Assembly: GCA_937888595.1 (NCBI GenBank)
Contig: CALARK010000022.1
Location: forward strand, 248,001-312,000
From: an uncultured Sterolibacteriaceae bacterium
Lineage (GTDB): Bacteria; Pseudomonadota; Gammaproteobacteria; Burkholderiales; Rhodocyclaceae
Length of the DNA stretch: 64,000 nucleotides
Direction of reading: 5' to 3'
In this document: one piece after another, positions 41,081 to 50,598 of the stretch
Layout: every line of letters starts with the position of its first letter
How positions within the stretch are numbered: the first letter of the stretch is position 1
The notes under the pieces: model-generated
Seen by the model: the letters and a program-made list of their open reading frames with translations, nothing else
What the model was told of the DNA's origin: nothing
Database searches by the model: none
Made by a program: the position numbers and the translations under genes

Positions 41081-43411
41081 ATGCTTCCATCCATCGAACA
41101 TCGCATCGCCGCCGAGCTCGGCGTCCATCCGAACCAGGTCGCCGCGGCCGTCCAGTTGCTCGACGACGGCGCCACCGTCCCCTTCATCGCCCGCTATCGC
41201 AAGGAGGCCACCGGCAATCTCGACGACACGCAGCTGCGTACGCTCGAAGAACGGCTCGGCTACCTGCGCGAGCTGGAGGAGCGCCGCGCCGCGATCCTCG
41301 CCAGCATCGAGGAGCAGGGCAAGCTGACGCCGGAATTGCGCAACGAGGTCGAGCACGCCGAGACCAAGCAGCGCCTCGAAGACCTCTACCTGCCCTACAA
41401 GCCGAAGCGCCGCACCAAGGCGCAGATCGCCCGCGAGGCCGGGCTGGAGCCGCTCGCCGATGCGCTCTACGGCGACCCGACGCTGAACCCCGAGGACGAG
41501 GCGGCGAAATACGTGAATCCCGAGAAGGAGCCGCCCGAGCAGCACGTGCCCGACGTGAAGGCGGCGCTCGACGGCGCGCGGCAGATCCTCATGGAGCGCT
41601 TCGCCGAAGATGCGGCGCTGCTGGAGAAGCTGCGCAACTACCTGAACGAGCATGCGCAGATCGTCTCGACCGTGGTCGAGGGCAAGCAAACCAGTGCCGA
41701 CCCCAGCGTCGCCAAGTTCCGCGACTGGTTCGATTTCCGCGAGCCGTTGAAGAGCGCGGCCTCGCACCGCGTGCTGGCGCTGCTGCGCGGCCGCAACGAG
41801 GACGTGTTGCGCCTCGCGATCAAGACTGAGCCGGAGCTGCGCGACCCGCCCGAATCCTCGCCCTGCATCACGATGATCGCGCGCCACGTCGGCATCGAGG
41901 ACCAAGGCCGGGCGGGGGACCGATGGCTCGCCGAGACCGCGCGCTGGACCTGGCTGGTCAAGCTTTCGCTGCACCTCGAAACCGAACTGATGGGCGTGTT
42001 GCGTGAGCGCGCCGAGGAGGAGGCGATCCGCGTCTTCGCGCGCAACCTGCACGACTTGCTGCTGGCCGCGCCGGCCGGGCCGAAGGCCGTGATCGGCCTC
42101 GACCCGGGCATCCGCACCGGCGTCAAGGTCGCGGTGGTCGATGCCACCGGCAAGCTGCTGGAAACGACCACGCTCTACCCGCACGAGCCGCGCCGCGATT
42201 GGGAGGTGAGCATCGCCGCGCTGCGCGCGCTGGCACAGAAGCACGCTGTCGATCTGATCGCCATCGGCAACGGCACGGCCAGCCGCGAGACCGACAAGCT
42301 GGCCGGTGACCTGATGAAGCGCTACCCGGAACTGAAGCTGACCAAGATCGTCGTCTCCGAGGCCGGCGCCTCGGTGTATTCGGCCTCGGAACTCGCCGCG
42401 CGCGAGTTTCCCGACCTCGACGTGAGCCTGCGCGGCGCGGTCTCCATCGCGCGCCGCCTGCAGGATCCGCTCGCCGAGCTGGTGAAGATCGATCCGAAAA
42501 GCATCGGTGTCGGCCAGTACCAGCACGACGTGAACCAGTCGAAGCTGGCCAGGAGCCTCGACGCCGTGGTCGAGGACTGCGTGAACTCCGTCGGCGTCGA
42601 TGCGAATACCGCTTCCGCCGCCTTGCTGGCGCGCATCTCGGGCCTCAACAGCACGCTGGCGGCGAACATCGTCTCCTACCGCGACCAGCATGGTGCCTTT
42701 CCTTCGCGCGAGGCGCTGAAGAAGGTGCCTCGCCTCGGCGAAAAGACCTTCGAACAGGCGGCCGGCTTCCTGCGCATCAACCAGGGCGAGAACCCGCTCG
42801 ACGCCTCGGCGGTGCACCCGGAAGCCTACCCGGTGGTCGAGCGCATCCTTGCCGACATCAAGAAGGGCGTGAAGGAACTGATCGGCGACAGCCGCGCCGT
42901 GAAATCGCTCAAGGCTGAGAAATACACCGACGAGCGCTTCGGCCTGCCGACGGTACAGGACATCCTTAAAGAGTTGGAAAAGCCCGGCCGCGACCCGCGT
43001 CCCGAGTTCAAGACCGCGAGCTTCCGCGAGGGCGTCGAGGACCTGAAGGACCTCGAGCCCGGCATGCAGCTCGAGGGCGTCGTCACCAACGTCACCAATT
43101 TCGGCGCCTTCGTCGATATCGGCGTGCATCAGGATGGGCTCGTGCATATCTCCGCGCTGTCCAACACCTTCGTCAAGGATCCGCATGCCGTGGTGAAGGC
43201 CGGCGACGTGGTGAAGGTCAAGGTGCTGGAGGTTGACATCCCGCGCAAGCGCATCGCGCTGACCATGCGCCTGGCAGATGAGGTGAAGAAGACGGAAAAA
43301 GTCGGCGCTGGCAGGACGGCGAGTCCGCGGGATATCCAGCGTCACCAGCAGCAGCGCCAGCCGGAACCGGCCGGCGCGATGGCGGCGGCTTTCGCGAAGC
43401 TCAAGCGTTGA
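41081..43411 (+). CDS. tex: Transcription accessory protein Tex
   Basis: A 776-residue RNA-binding protein. Tex_N region (EHRIAAELGVHPNQVAAAVQ; FIARYRKEATGNLDDTQLRT), YqgF/RuvC-like domain (KAVIGLDPGIRTGVKVAVVD), helix-hairpin-helix (VGVDANTASAALLARISGLN), and S1 domain near the C-terminus (GVVTNVTNFGAFVDIGVHQD). The start at MLPSIEHRI follows family practice. After the S1 domain the dispersed repeat is read as KVGAGRTA in the disordered tail. Stand-alone, followed after 10 bases by a thioesterase gene. Confidence 0.95.
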   Translation: MLPSIEHRIAAELGVHPNQVAAAVQLLDDGATVPFIARYRKEATGNLDDTQLRTLEERLGYLRELEERRAAILASIEEQGKLTPELRNEVEHAETKQRLEDLYLPYKPKRRTKAQIAREAGLEPLADALYGDPTLNPEDEAAKYVNPEKEPPEQHVPDVKAALDGARQILMERFAEDAALLEKLRNYLNEHAQIVSTVVEGKQTSADPSVAKFRDWFDFREPLKSAASHRVLALLRGRNEDVLRLAIKTEPELRDPPESSPCITMIARHVGIEDQGRAGDRWLAETARWTWLVKLSLHLETELMGVLRERAEEEAIRVFARNLHDLLLAAPAGPKAVIGLDPGIRTGVKVAVVDATGKLLETTTLYPHEPRRDWEVSIAALRALAQKHAVDLIAIGNGTASRETDKLAGDLMKRYPELKLTKIVVSEAGASVYSASELAAREFPDLDVSLRGAVSIARRLQDPLAELVKIDPKSIGVGQYQHDVNQSKLARSLDAVVEDCVNSVGVDANTASAALLARISGLNSTLAANIVSYRDQHGAFPSREALKKVPRLGEKTFEQAAGFLRINQGENPLDASAVHPEAYPVVERILADIKKGVKELIGDSRAVKSLKAEKYTDERFGLPTVQDILKELEKPGRDPRPEFKTASFREGVEDLKDLEPGMQLEGVVTNVTNFGAFVDIGVHQDGLVHISALSNTFVKDPHAVVKAGDVVKVKVLEVDIPRKRIALTMRLADEVKKTEKVGAGRTASPRDIQRHQQQRQPEPAGAMAAAFAKLKR
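43296..43320 (+). repeat. Dispersed host repeat, copy 6
   Basis: Five A then GTCGGCGCTGGCAGGACGGC, inside the tail of tex and read as KVGAGRTA. Confidence 0.75.
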
Positions 43412-43421
43412 GGAGGACGGG

Positions 43422-43850
43422 ATGACGCCACAGGAGGTCGCCGATAAGGTCGCTGCGCTGATGTGGCCACAGGATCACGCCGCGCGCGGCCTCGGCATGG
43501 AGATCGTCGCCGTCGGACCGGGCAGCGCAACCCTGCGCATGTCCGTGCGGCAGGACATGGTGAACAGCCATGGGAATTGTCATGGCGCCTTCATCTTCGC
43601 CGTCGCCGACGCTGCTTTCGCCTACGCCTGTAATTCGGACAACCATCACGCGGTGGCCGGCGGCGCGAACATCGACTTCCTCGCGCCGGTCGAGCTCGGT
43701 GACGTGCTGACGGCCACTGGCACGCGGCGCCAGCAGGGCGGACGCAGCGGTCTGTACGACATCGAGGTCACCAATCAGGACAGCAAACTCGTGGCGGTGT
43801 TCCGGGGACGCTCGGTGCGGGTCAAGGGCCATTTCTTTCCCCAGGAATAG
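43422..43850 (+). CDS. paaI: PaaI-type hotdog thioesterase
   Basis: A 142-residue hotdog-fold acyl-CoA thioesterase. The active-site region is NSHGNCHGAFIFAVADAAFA, with the Asp-containing helix and the H-G-G/N loop as in PaaI. ANIDFLAPVELGDVLTATGT is the following strand pair. PaaI hydrolyses hydroxyphenylacetyl-CoA in the phenylacetate pathway. No other paa genes are near, so a general thioesterase role is equally possible. It follows tex by 10 bases. Confidence 0.82.
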   Translation: MTPQEVADKVAALMWPQDHAARGLGMEIVAVGPGSATLRMSVRQDMVNSHGNCHGAFIFAVADAAFAYACNSDNHHAVAGGANIDFLAPVELGDVLTATGTRRQQGGRSGLYDIEVTNQDSKLVAVFRGRSVRVKGHFFPQE

Positions 43851-43875
43851 CCTGCAGCTTGCCCTGGTTGGACGA

Positions 43876-43906
43876 TTGACGTAGACTGGACAGTCCAGTC
43901 TATGCC
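43876..43906 (+). promoter_or_regulatory. TetR operator overlapping promoter
   Basis: A perfect inverted repeat with 10-base arms, TAGACTGGAC and its complement around one A, occupies 43882-43902. It fills the spacer between TTGACG (43876-43881) and TATGCC (43901-43906). The ATG of the TetR gene follows at 43915, so transcription would begin almost at the start codon. Best explained as the autoregulatory operator of the TetR protein. The RND operon begins 14 bases after the TetR stop, so it is under the same control. Confidence 0.65.
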
Positions 43907-43914
43907 TCTGCCCA

Positions 43915-44514
43915 ATGTTTTTTCACGACGTCTCGCCCAGTCCCGGTGATTGCCGCGCGCGCTTGCTGCAAGCGGCGGCGGAGGTCTTTGCCGCCGAGGG
44001 CTATCGGGTCGGGGTGGATCGCATCGCCGCCCATGCCGGAGTGGCAAAGCAGACGCTTTACAACCATTTCCCCAGCAAGGCCGACCTGTTCGGTGCCGTC
44101 ATCCAGCTGGCGACCCAGGAACTGCTGGTGACGCTGGATGATGCCGACTTGAGCCTGCGCGAACGGCTGATCGGTTTCGGCACGCGCTACCGGGAGAAGT
44201 TGCTGAACCCGACGGGGCTGGGCTTTTATCGCATGCTGGTGGCCGAAACGCTGCGCTTCCCGGAACTTGCGGCGAGCTTTTACCGCGCCGGACCGACTGA
44301 AACGGCGGCGCGCGTGTGTGCGGTGCTGGCCGAGGCAATGCGCCGTGGGGAACTGCGGCAGGACGATCCACAATTGGCCACCACCTTGCTATTGTCCATG
44401 CTGGTGGGGACGGAACGCAACGACTGTTTGTTCTCCGGTGTGGCCATGCCGATGCCCGAACCGTCGCAAGCTGGCAAAATCATCGACTATTTCCTGCGCG
44501 CCTTTGCGCCTTGA
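43915..44514 (+). CDS. TetR-family repressor of the efflux operon
   Basis: A 199-residue regulator. The N-terminal helix-turn-helix is GVDRIAAHAGVAKQTLYNHF. The C-terminal ligand domain includes FYRMLVAETLRFPELAASFY (TetR_C-type as in AcrR/TtgR relatives). It lies directly upstream of the RND genes on the same strand, with a strong palindrome in its promoter. Likely represses itself and the pump genes until a substrate binds. There is no clear ribosome-binding site upstream of the ATG. Confidence 0.88.
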   Translation: MFFHDVSPSPGDCRARLLQAAAEVFAAEGYRVGVDRIAAHAGVAKQTLYNHFPSKADLFGAVIQLATQELLVTLDDADLSLRERLIGFGTRYREKLLNPTGLGFYRMLVAETLRFPELAASFYRAGPTETAARVCAVLAEAMRRGELRQDDPQLATTLLLSMLVGTERNDCLFSGVAMPMPEPSQAGKIIDYFLRAFAP

Positions 44515-44528
44515 TCACGGAGCCGTAC

Positions 44529-45698
44529 ATGAAGTTCTCACATCGTATTTTCAGCGTGGTGGTTTTGTCTGGCCTGCTGGCTGGCTGCGGCGAGGCCAAC
44601 AAGCCCGCCGCTCCTGCCGGGGCACCCGCTGCCGCTCCGCCGCCCGCCGAGGTCGACGTGATCACCGTGGCTTCCTCCAGCGCGACCCTCACCCAGGACC
44701 TGCCCGGACGCCTGCAGGCGATCCGTTCCGCCCAGGTGCGTGCCCGCGTCGAAGGCATCCTCGAGAAGCGCCTGTTCAACGAAGGCAGCGATATCGCCGC
44801 CGCAGCGCCGCTGTTCCAGATCGACGCACGCACCTATGCGGCGGCCGCGGCCGCCGCCGAAGCGGATGTGGCGGCGGCGCAGGCGCAGTTCGACCGCTAT
44901 CGGCCGCTGCTCGACATCAAGGCCGTCAGCCAGCAGGAATTCGATGCCGCGCAGGCGCGCCTGAAGCAGGCCGAGGCCGCGCTGGCCAAGGCGAGGCTGG
45001 ATCTCGAGAATGCCGTCCCGCGCGCACCGATTTCCGGGCGCATCGGCCGGGCGCTGGTGACGGAAGGCGCACTGGTCGGCAAGGGCGAAGCGACGCATCT
45101 CGTCACCATCGAGCAACTCGACCCGATCCGCGTCGAGTTTACCCAGAGCTATTCCGACATGCTGCGCCTGCAGCAGGCCATCAAGGCCGGTACGCAGAAA
45201 AAGGCCGATAGTGCCCGGGTGGAACTGATTCTCGAGGATGGCTCGCTCTACGCCGAGAAGGGCCGCCTGCAATTCGCCGACCTTGCTGTCGACCCGAACA
45301 GCGGTGCGGTCGTGCTGCGCGCCGAGTTTCCCAATCCCAGGCGCGAATTGCTGCCCGGTACCTTCGTGCGCATCCGCTTCCCGCAGGCCGAGATGGACAA
45401 CGCCATCCGCGTGCCGCAGCGTGCGGTCCAGGGCAGCGCCACCGGCCAGCTGGTCATGGTCGTCGATGCCGAGGGCAAGGTCGTGCCGCGCCCGATCAGG
45501 ACCGGCGCGATGTCCGGCGCGGACTTCATCGTCATCGACGGTCTCAAGGGCGGCGAGCAGGTCATCGTCAATGGCCTGCAGAAGGCCCGTCCCGGCAGCG
45601 TCGTGAAGCCGGTAGCGTGGACACCCGGCGCCCCGGTCCTGCCGGCGCCGTCCGCCCAGGCCGGCGCCTCCGCCAAACCGGCCGCAGAGAAGAAGTAA
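44529..45698 (+). CDS. RND efflux periplasmic adaptor lipoprotein (AcrA/MexA type)
   Basis: A 389-residue membrane fusion protein. Lipobox LLAGC near residue 20; after a Pro/Ala linker come the barrel-sandwich half (RSAQVRARVEGILEKRLFNE), a helical hairpin (EADVAAAQAQFDRYRPLLDI), the second lipoyl half (AVPRAPISGRIGRALVTEGA) and barrel/membrane-proximal domains (LLPGTFVRIRFPQAEMDNAI). The start at 44529 is chosen for the signal peptide. First structural gene of a three-gene pump operon. Confidence 0.93.
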   Translation: MKFSHRIFSVVVLSGLLAGCGEANKPAAPAGAPAAAPPPAEVDVITVASSSATLTQDLPGRLQAIRSAQVRARVEGILEKRLFNEGSDIAAAAPLFQIDARTYAAAAAAAEADVAAAQAQFDRYRPLLDIKAVSQQEFDAAQARLKQAEAALAKARLDLENAVPRAPISGRIGRALVTEGALVGKGEATHLVTIEQLDPIRVEFTQSYSDMLRLQQAIKAGTQKKADSARVELILEDGSLYAEKGRLQFADLAVDPNSGAVVLRAEFPNPRRELLPGTFVRIRFPQAEMDNAIRVPQRAVQGSATGQLVMVVDAEGKVVPRPIRTGAMSGADFIVIDGLKGGEQVIVNGLQKARPGSVVKPVAWTPGAPVLPAPSAQAGASAKPAAEKK

Positions 45699-45704
45699 AC
45701 AACG

Positions 45705-48700
45705 ATGCTGCCCAATTTCTTCATCGACCGGCCGATCTTCGCCTGGGTCATCGCCATCATCATCGTCCTTGGCGGCTACCTGTCGCTGCGCCAGCTGCCG
45801 GTGTCGGCCTATCCGCCCGTGGCGGCCCCCGCGCTGTCCATCAACGTCACCTATCCGGGTGCTTCCGCCAAGGTGGTCGAGGAAACCGCCGTCGCACTGA
45901 TCGAGCAGGAGCTCAACGGCATCGAGAACCTGCTCTACATGGAATCCTCGTCCGAGCAGAACCTCGGCACCATCACGCTGACCTTCAAGTCCGGCACCAA
46001 CCTCGACCTCGCCTCGGTCGAGACGCAGAACCGCATCAAGCGCGCCGAGCCGCGCCTGCCCGAGGAGGTGCGGCGTCTCGGCATCACCGTGCTCAAGTCG
46101 GCGCGCAACTTCCTCATGATCGTCTCGCTGTTCTCACCGGACAAGACGCTCGACAACGTCGCGCTCGGCAGCTATGCCGCCGCCAACGTGCTCGAGCCGC
46201 TGCGGCGCACGCCGGGCGTGGGCGAGGCGATCCTGTTCGGCACCGAGTATTCGATGCGGCTGTGGATACGGCCAGAACGCCTGCAGTCCTTCGGCCTCAC
46301 GCCCGCGGACATCGCCAAGGCGGTGCGTGCCCAGAACGTGCAGATCGCCACCGGTGAGCTCGGCCAGATCCCCGCAGTCCCGGGGCAGGAATACGCCGCC
46401 ACCATCATCACGCGTAGCCGGTTGGCGACGCCCGAGGAATTCGGCGACATCATCATCAGGAGCGACGGCCGCGGCGCCACCGTGCGCGTCAAGGACGTTG
46501 CCCGCGTCGAACTCGGTGCGCAGGACTACAACATCTCGGCCCGCGTCGATGGCCAGCCGACCGCCGCCATCGCCGTGCGCCTCGCCCCGGGTGCCAATGC
46601 ACTCGATACCGCCAAGGCGGTGGACACGCAGATGACCGAGCTGGCGAAGTATTTCCCGCAGGGCATCTCGTGGATGGTGCCGTACGACACCTCGACCTTC
46701 GTCGACATCTCGATCAAGGAGGTGGTGTGGACGCTGCTCGAGGCGATGGTGCTGGTCTTCCTCGTCATGTACCTCTTCCTCGAAAACCTGCGCGCCACCT
46801 TCATCCCCACCATCGTCGTGCCGGTGGCGCTGTTCGGCGCGATGATCGGCCTCTACTTCCTCGGCTACTCGATCAACGTGCTGACACTGTTCGCCATGGT
46901 GCTGGCCATCGCCATCGTCGTGGACGACGCCATCGTCGTCGTCGAGAACGTCGAACGCATCATGAGCGAGGAAAACCTCGCGCCGCGCGCCGCCACGCGC
47001 AAGGCCATGGGCCAGATCATCAACGCCATCATCGCCATCACCGTGGTGCTGTCGGCGGTGTTCGTGCCGCTGCTGTTCTTCGGGGGCTCGGTCGGCGCCA
47101 TCTATCGCCAGTTCGCGGTGACGCTGATCCTCACCATGGCCTTCTCGGCCTTCATGGCGCTGACGCTGACGCCGGCGCTGTGCGCCACGCTGCTCAAGCA
47201 CGAGGCCGGGCATGACGACCTGATGCCGACCACCGGATTCTTCGGGGCGTGGAACCGCTTCTTCGCCGCCACGGTGAAGGGCTACCTGGGGGCCACGCGC
47301 CGGATGCTCGGCCGGCCGGGCCGCTGGCTGCTCGTCTATGGCGTCATCCTCGCCGCCACCGGCTGGTTGTTCATGAAGCTGCCGAGCAGCTTCCTGCCGA
47401 GCGAGGACCAGGGGTACTTCATCAACATCGTGCAGTTGCCGCCTGCGGCGACGCGCGAACGCACCCTCGAGGTGCTGTCGACCATCGAGCAGCACTACAT
47501 GGCACAGAAGGAAGTCGCCCACGTCATCGGCGTCGCCGGCTTTTCCTTCTTCGGCCGTGGCCAGAATGCCGCCATCGCCTTCGTCCGGCTGAAGAGCTGG
47601 GATGAGCGGCCGGGCAGGGGGCAGGATGTCGACACCATCGTGCAGCGCGCCAACATGGCCTTCTTCCGCATCAAGCAGGCGATGGTCTTCGCCATCAACG
47701 TGCCGCCGATTCCGGAACTTGCGGCCGTCGGCGGCTTCGACTTCCGCCTGCAGGACCGCGGCGGTCTCGGCCGCGACAGGCTCCTCGAGGCGCGCAACAT
47801 GGCGCTCGGGCTGGCGGGCCAGAACAAGGCGCTGGTCGGTGTGCGGCCCGAAGGCCAGGAAGCCGGCCCGCAGGTCTACCTCGACGTCGATCGCGCCAAG
47901 GCACGGGCGCTGGGCATCGACCTCGGCGAGCTCAACGATACCCTGCAATCGACGCTGGGCACTGCCTACATCAACGACTTCGTGCGTCAGGGGCGTATCC
48001 TGCGCGTGCAGATGCAGGCCGAGGCCGATGTGCGCCGCACGCCCGAGGACCTGCTGCGCCTGCCGGTGAAGAACGCGCGCGGCGACATGATCCCGCTCGC
48101 CGAGGTCGCCTCGGTCAAGTGGATCGTCGGCAGTCCCAAGCTCGACCGCTACAACGGCCTGCCTGCGATGAAGATCGCCGGCAACCCCGCGCCGGGCCGC
48201 TCGACCGGCGATGCGCTGAACGCGATGGAGCAGGTGGCGAAGCAACTGCCACCGGGCATCGGTTTCGAATGGTCCGGCAGTTCCTACGAGGAGCGGCTGT
48301 CCGGCAGCCAGGCTCCCTTCCTGTTCGCCGTATCGCTGGTCGTCGTGTTCCTCTGCCTCGCCGCCCTCTATGAGAGCTGGTCGATCCCCTTCGCGGTGAT
48401 GCTGGTGGTGCCGCTCGGTATCTTCGGCTCGGTATTGGCGGTCACCCTGCGCGAATTGCCCAACGACGTCTATTTCAAGGTCGGCCTGATCGCCATCATC
48501 GGCCTCTCGGCGAAGAACGCGATCCTGATCATCGAGTTCGCCCGCGAACTGCAGGAACAGGGCAAGGAGCTCGTCGAGGCCACCCTCGAGGCCTGCCGCC
48601 TGCGCTTCCGTCCGATCCTGATGACCTCGATCGCCTTCATGTTCGGCGTGCTGCCGCTCGCCATCTCCACCGGCGCGGGCGCCAACAGCCGCCACGCCAT

Positions 48701-48833
48701 CGGCACCGGCGTGATCGGCGGCATGCTGACCGCGACCGTCCTGGCGGTCTTCCTCGTGCCGGTGTTCTTCGTCGTCGTGCGCCGCTTCTTCCCCGGCCAC
48801 GCACGCCATCATGCGGAGAACGGTCATGAATAA
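45705..48833 (+). CDS. RND multidrug efflux pump (AcrB/MexB, HAE1 type)
   Basis: A 1042-residue inner-membrane proton/drug antiporter. Typical N-terminus FFIDRPIFAWVIAIIIVLGG, TM4 proton-relay aspartates in AIAIVVDDAIVVVENVER, and LRFRPILMTSIAFMFGVLPL before TM11-12. It starts six bases after the adaptor stop and overlaps the outer-membrane gene by eight bases. Substrates would be hydrophobic drugs or detergents; specificity cannot be read. Confidence 0.95.
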   Translation: MLPNFFIDRPIFAWVIAIIIVLGGYLSLRQLPVSAYPPVAAPALSINVTYPGASAKVVEETAVALIEQELNGIENLLYMESSSEQNLGTITLTFKSGTNLDLASVETQNRIKRAEPRLPEEVRRLGITVLKSARNFLMIVSLFSPDKTLDNVALGSYAAANVLEPLRRTPGVGEAILFGTEYSMRLWIRPERLQSFGLTPADIAKAVRAQNVQIATGELGQIPAVPGQEYAATIITRSRLATPEEFGDIIIRSDGRGATVRVKDVARVELGAQDYNISARVDGQPTAAIAVRLAPGANALDTAKAVDTQMTELAKYFPQGISWMVPYDTSTFVDISIKEVVWTLLEAMVLVFLVMYLFLENLRATFIPTIVVPVALFGAMIGLYFLGYSINVLTLFAMVLAIAIVVDDAIVVVENVERIMSEENLAPRAATRKAMGQIINAIIAITVVLSAVFVPLLFFGGSVGAIYRQFAVTLILTMAFSAFMALTLTPALCATLLKHEAGHDDLMPTTGFFGAWNRFFAATVKGYLGATRRMLGRPGRWLLVYGVILAATGWLFMKLPSSFLPSEDQGYFINIVQLPPAATRERTLEVLSTIEQHYMAQKEVAHVIGVAGFSFFGRGQNAAIAFVRLKSWDERPGRGQDVDTIVQRANMAFFRIKQAMVFAINVPPIPELAAVGGFDFRLQDRGGLGRDRLLEARNMALGLAGQNKALVGVRPEGQEAGPQVYLDVDRAKARALGIDLGELNDTLQSTLGTAYINDFVRQGRILRVQMQAEADVRRTPEDLLRLPVKNARGDMIPLAEVASVKWIVGSPKLDRYNGLPAMKIAGNPAPGRSTGDALNAMEQVAKQLPPGIGFEWSGSSYEERLSGSQAPFLFAVSLVVVFLCLAALYESWSIPFAVMLVVPLGIFGSVLAVTLRELPNDVYFKVGLIAIIGLSAKNAILIIEFARELQEQGKELVEATLEACRLRFRPILMTSIAFMFGVLPLAISTGAGANSRHAIGTGVIGGMLTATVLAVFLVPVFFVVVRRFFPGHARHHAENGHE

Positions 48834-50232
48834 ATTCGCGCTACTGTCGTTCGTCTGCACCGTCGCAGGCTGCTCCTTCATCCCCGGCTACGAGCGCCCG
48901 GCCGCACCGGTCCCGGCTCAATGGCCGCAAAAAGTCGGTGCCGGCGGGACGGCGACCGCCGCTGGCGCGGATGCTGCGCGCTCGGTTTCCGTCGCCGAGT
49001 GGCAGGCGTTTTTCTCCGATGCGACGCTGCGACAGCTGATTACCCTCGCCCTGGAACACAACCGCGACCTGCGGATCGCCGTGGCGCGCGTCGAGGAAGC
49101 GCGGGCGCTCGCCGGCCTCGCCCGCGCCGACCGCCTGCCGACGGTCGATGTCAATCTCCAGCAGCAAGCCGCGAAGCTGCCGGCCGATCTGTCCTCCAGC
49201 GGACGTGAGGCAATCAGCCGCCGCTACGATGCCAACCTTGGCGTGGCCGCCTTCGAGCTGGATTTCTGGGGGCGGGTCGGCAGTCTCGAGACGGCGGCGC
49301 GCGCGACCTTCTTCGCCAGCGAGTTTGCCCAGCGGGCATTTCGTTCGAGCCTGATCGCCGAGGTCGCTTCGGCCTGGTACAGCTACACCGAACTCGATGC
49401 GCGCCTCGCGCTTGCCGAAGCTGCGGTCGCGACCCGCGCCGAAAGCCGGGCGCTCATCGGCAAGCGCCGCGACGTCGGTCTGGCCGGCGATCTCGATTTC
49501 CTCGCCGCCGACGGTGCCTGGCAGAGTGCCCGCGCCGATGCCGCCAACCTGGCCCGGCAGCGTGCTGCCGCCGAAAATGCCCTGCGGCTGCTGGTCGGCA
49601 GTGATGGCGCCGTTTCCCTGCCGGCAAATCAGGCACCGGCTATTGCCACCCTGCCCGAAATCGCCGTCGGCCTGCCGTCCGATGTCCTGCTGAACCGGCC
49701 TGACGTGCTGGCCGCCGAGCAGCGACTGGTCGCCGCCAACGCCAACATCGGCGCCGCGCGGGCGGCCTTCCTGCCGAAGATCGTCCTGACCGCCACGGCC
49801 GGCACGGCCAGTCGTGCGCTCTCCGGCCTGTTCGGAGGCGGCAGCGGTGCGTGGAGCTTCGTCCCGCTGCTCAAGTGGCCGCTGTTCGACGCCGGGCGCA
49901 GCGAGGCGAACGTCGATTTGGCCGAGGCACGCATGAACGTCGCCGTCGCCGAATACGAGAAGACCCTCCAGCAGGCCTTCCGCGAAGTCGCCGACCTGCT
50001 TGCCGCCCGCGAGCACTATGCCGTCCAGCTCGAAGCCCTGCAGGCGGCGGAACTGGCGCAGGCGGAACGCCTGCAGCGGGTGGAGGCACGCCATCTGGCC
50101 GGGGTGTCGAGCTATCTGGAACTGCTCGACGCCCGGCGCGATCACTATGCCGCCCAGCAGTCGGTGCTGGCGGTACGGCGGGCTCAGGCGACGACTGCCG
50201 CCGGACTGTTCAAGGCGCTGGGCGGCGGCTGA
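48826..50232 (+). CDS. NodT-family outer membrane factor of the RND pump
   Basis: A 468-residue OprM-like lipoprotein (CTVAGCSFIPGYERP). TolC-type coiled-coil halves are visible (EHNRDLRIAVARVEEARALA; LLNRPDVLAAEQRLVAANAN; QQAFREVADLLAAREHYAVQ). The ATG at 48826 has GGAG upstream and overlaps the pump gene by eight bases. The dispersed repeat lies in the N-terminal region before the first helix and is read as KVGAGGTA (residues ~35-42), in a position where surface-facing lipoprotein linkers tolerate insertions. Confidence 0.92.
   Translation: MNKFALLSFVCTVAGCSFIPGYERPAAPVPAQWPQKVGAGGTATAAGADAARSVSVAEWQAFFSDATLRQLITLALEHNRDLRIAVARVEEARALAGLARADRLPTVDVNLQQQAAKLPADLSSSGREAISRRYDANLGVAAFELDFWGRVGSLETAARATFFASEFAQRAFRSSLIAEVASAWYSYTELDARLALAEAAVATRAESRALIGKRRDVGLAGDLDFLAADGAWQSARADAANLARQRAAAENALRLLVGSDGAVSLPANQAPAIATLPEIAVGLPSDVLLNRPDVLAAEQRLVAANANIGAARAAFLPKIVLTATAGTASRALSGLFGGGSGAWSFVPLLKWPLFDAGRSEANVDLAEARMNVAVAEYEKTLQQAFREVADLLAAREHYAVQLEALQAAELAQAERLQRVEARHLAGVSSYLELLDARRDHYAAQQSVLAVRRAQATTAAGLFKALGGG
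48929..48954 (+). repeat. Dispersed host repeat, copy 7
   Basis: AAAAA then GTCGGTGCCGGCGGGACGGC near the 5' end of the outer membrane factor gene, read as KVGAGGTA. Confidence 0.8.
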
Positions 50233-50340
50233 TTCGGCGGCGCGGCCGCTACGCGCCACGGCGCCCGGGAAGCTGGCAGGGCTCGCGAAAATCGGCTACA
50301 GTGCGCTCACTTCTATAACCAGAACTCCATGAGGTCATCC

Positions 50341-50571
50341 ATGAGCAACAAAGGGCAGATGCTACAAGACCCGTTCCTCAACACCCTGCGCCGCGAGCAT
50401 ATCCCGGTGTCCATCTATCTCGTGAACGGCATCAAGCTGCAGGGACAGGTCGAATCTTTCGACCAGTACGTCGTGTTGCTCAAGAATACCGTGACCCAGA
50501 TGGTTTACAAGCACGCCATCTCGACCGTGGTGCCCGCCCGCCCGGTGAATATCAGCAACGAAGCCGAGTGA
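50341..50571 (+). CDS. hfq: RNA chaperone Hfq
   Basis: A 76-residue Sm-like protein: Sm1 NGIKLQGQVESFDQYVVLLK and Sm2 YKHAIST, with N-terminus GQMLQDPFLNTLRREHIPVS. Start at 50341 with GAGGT six bases upstream. First gene of the conserved hfq-hflX-hflK-hflC-hisZ-purA line. Promotes small RNA-mRNA pairing. Confidence 0.97.
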   Translation: MSNKGQMLQDPFLNTLRREHIPVSIYLVNGIKLQGQVESFDQYVVLLKNTVTQMVYKHAISTVVPARPVNISNEAE

Positions 50572-50598
50572 TTCCTTACCGTAGGGTCCGGCAGGCCG

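Noticed and set aside
40991..43345. 784-codon minus-strand open frame
   Set aside because: Antisense shadow of tex.
46134..48881. 915-codon minus-strand open frame rich in His/Asp/Glu/Arg
   Set aside because: Antisense shadow of the RND pump gene.
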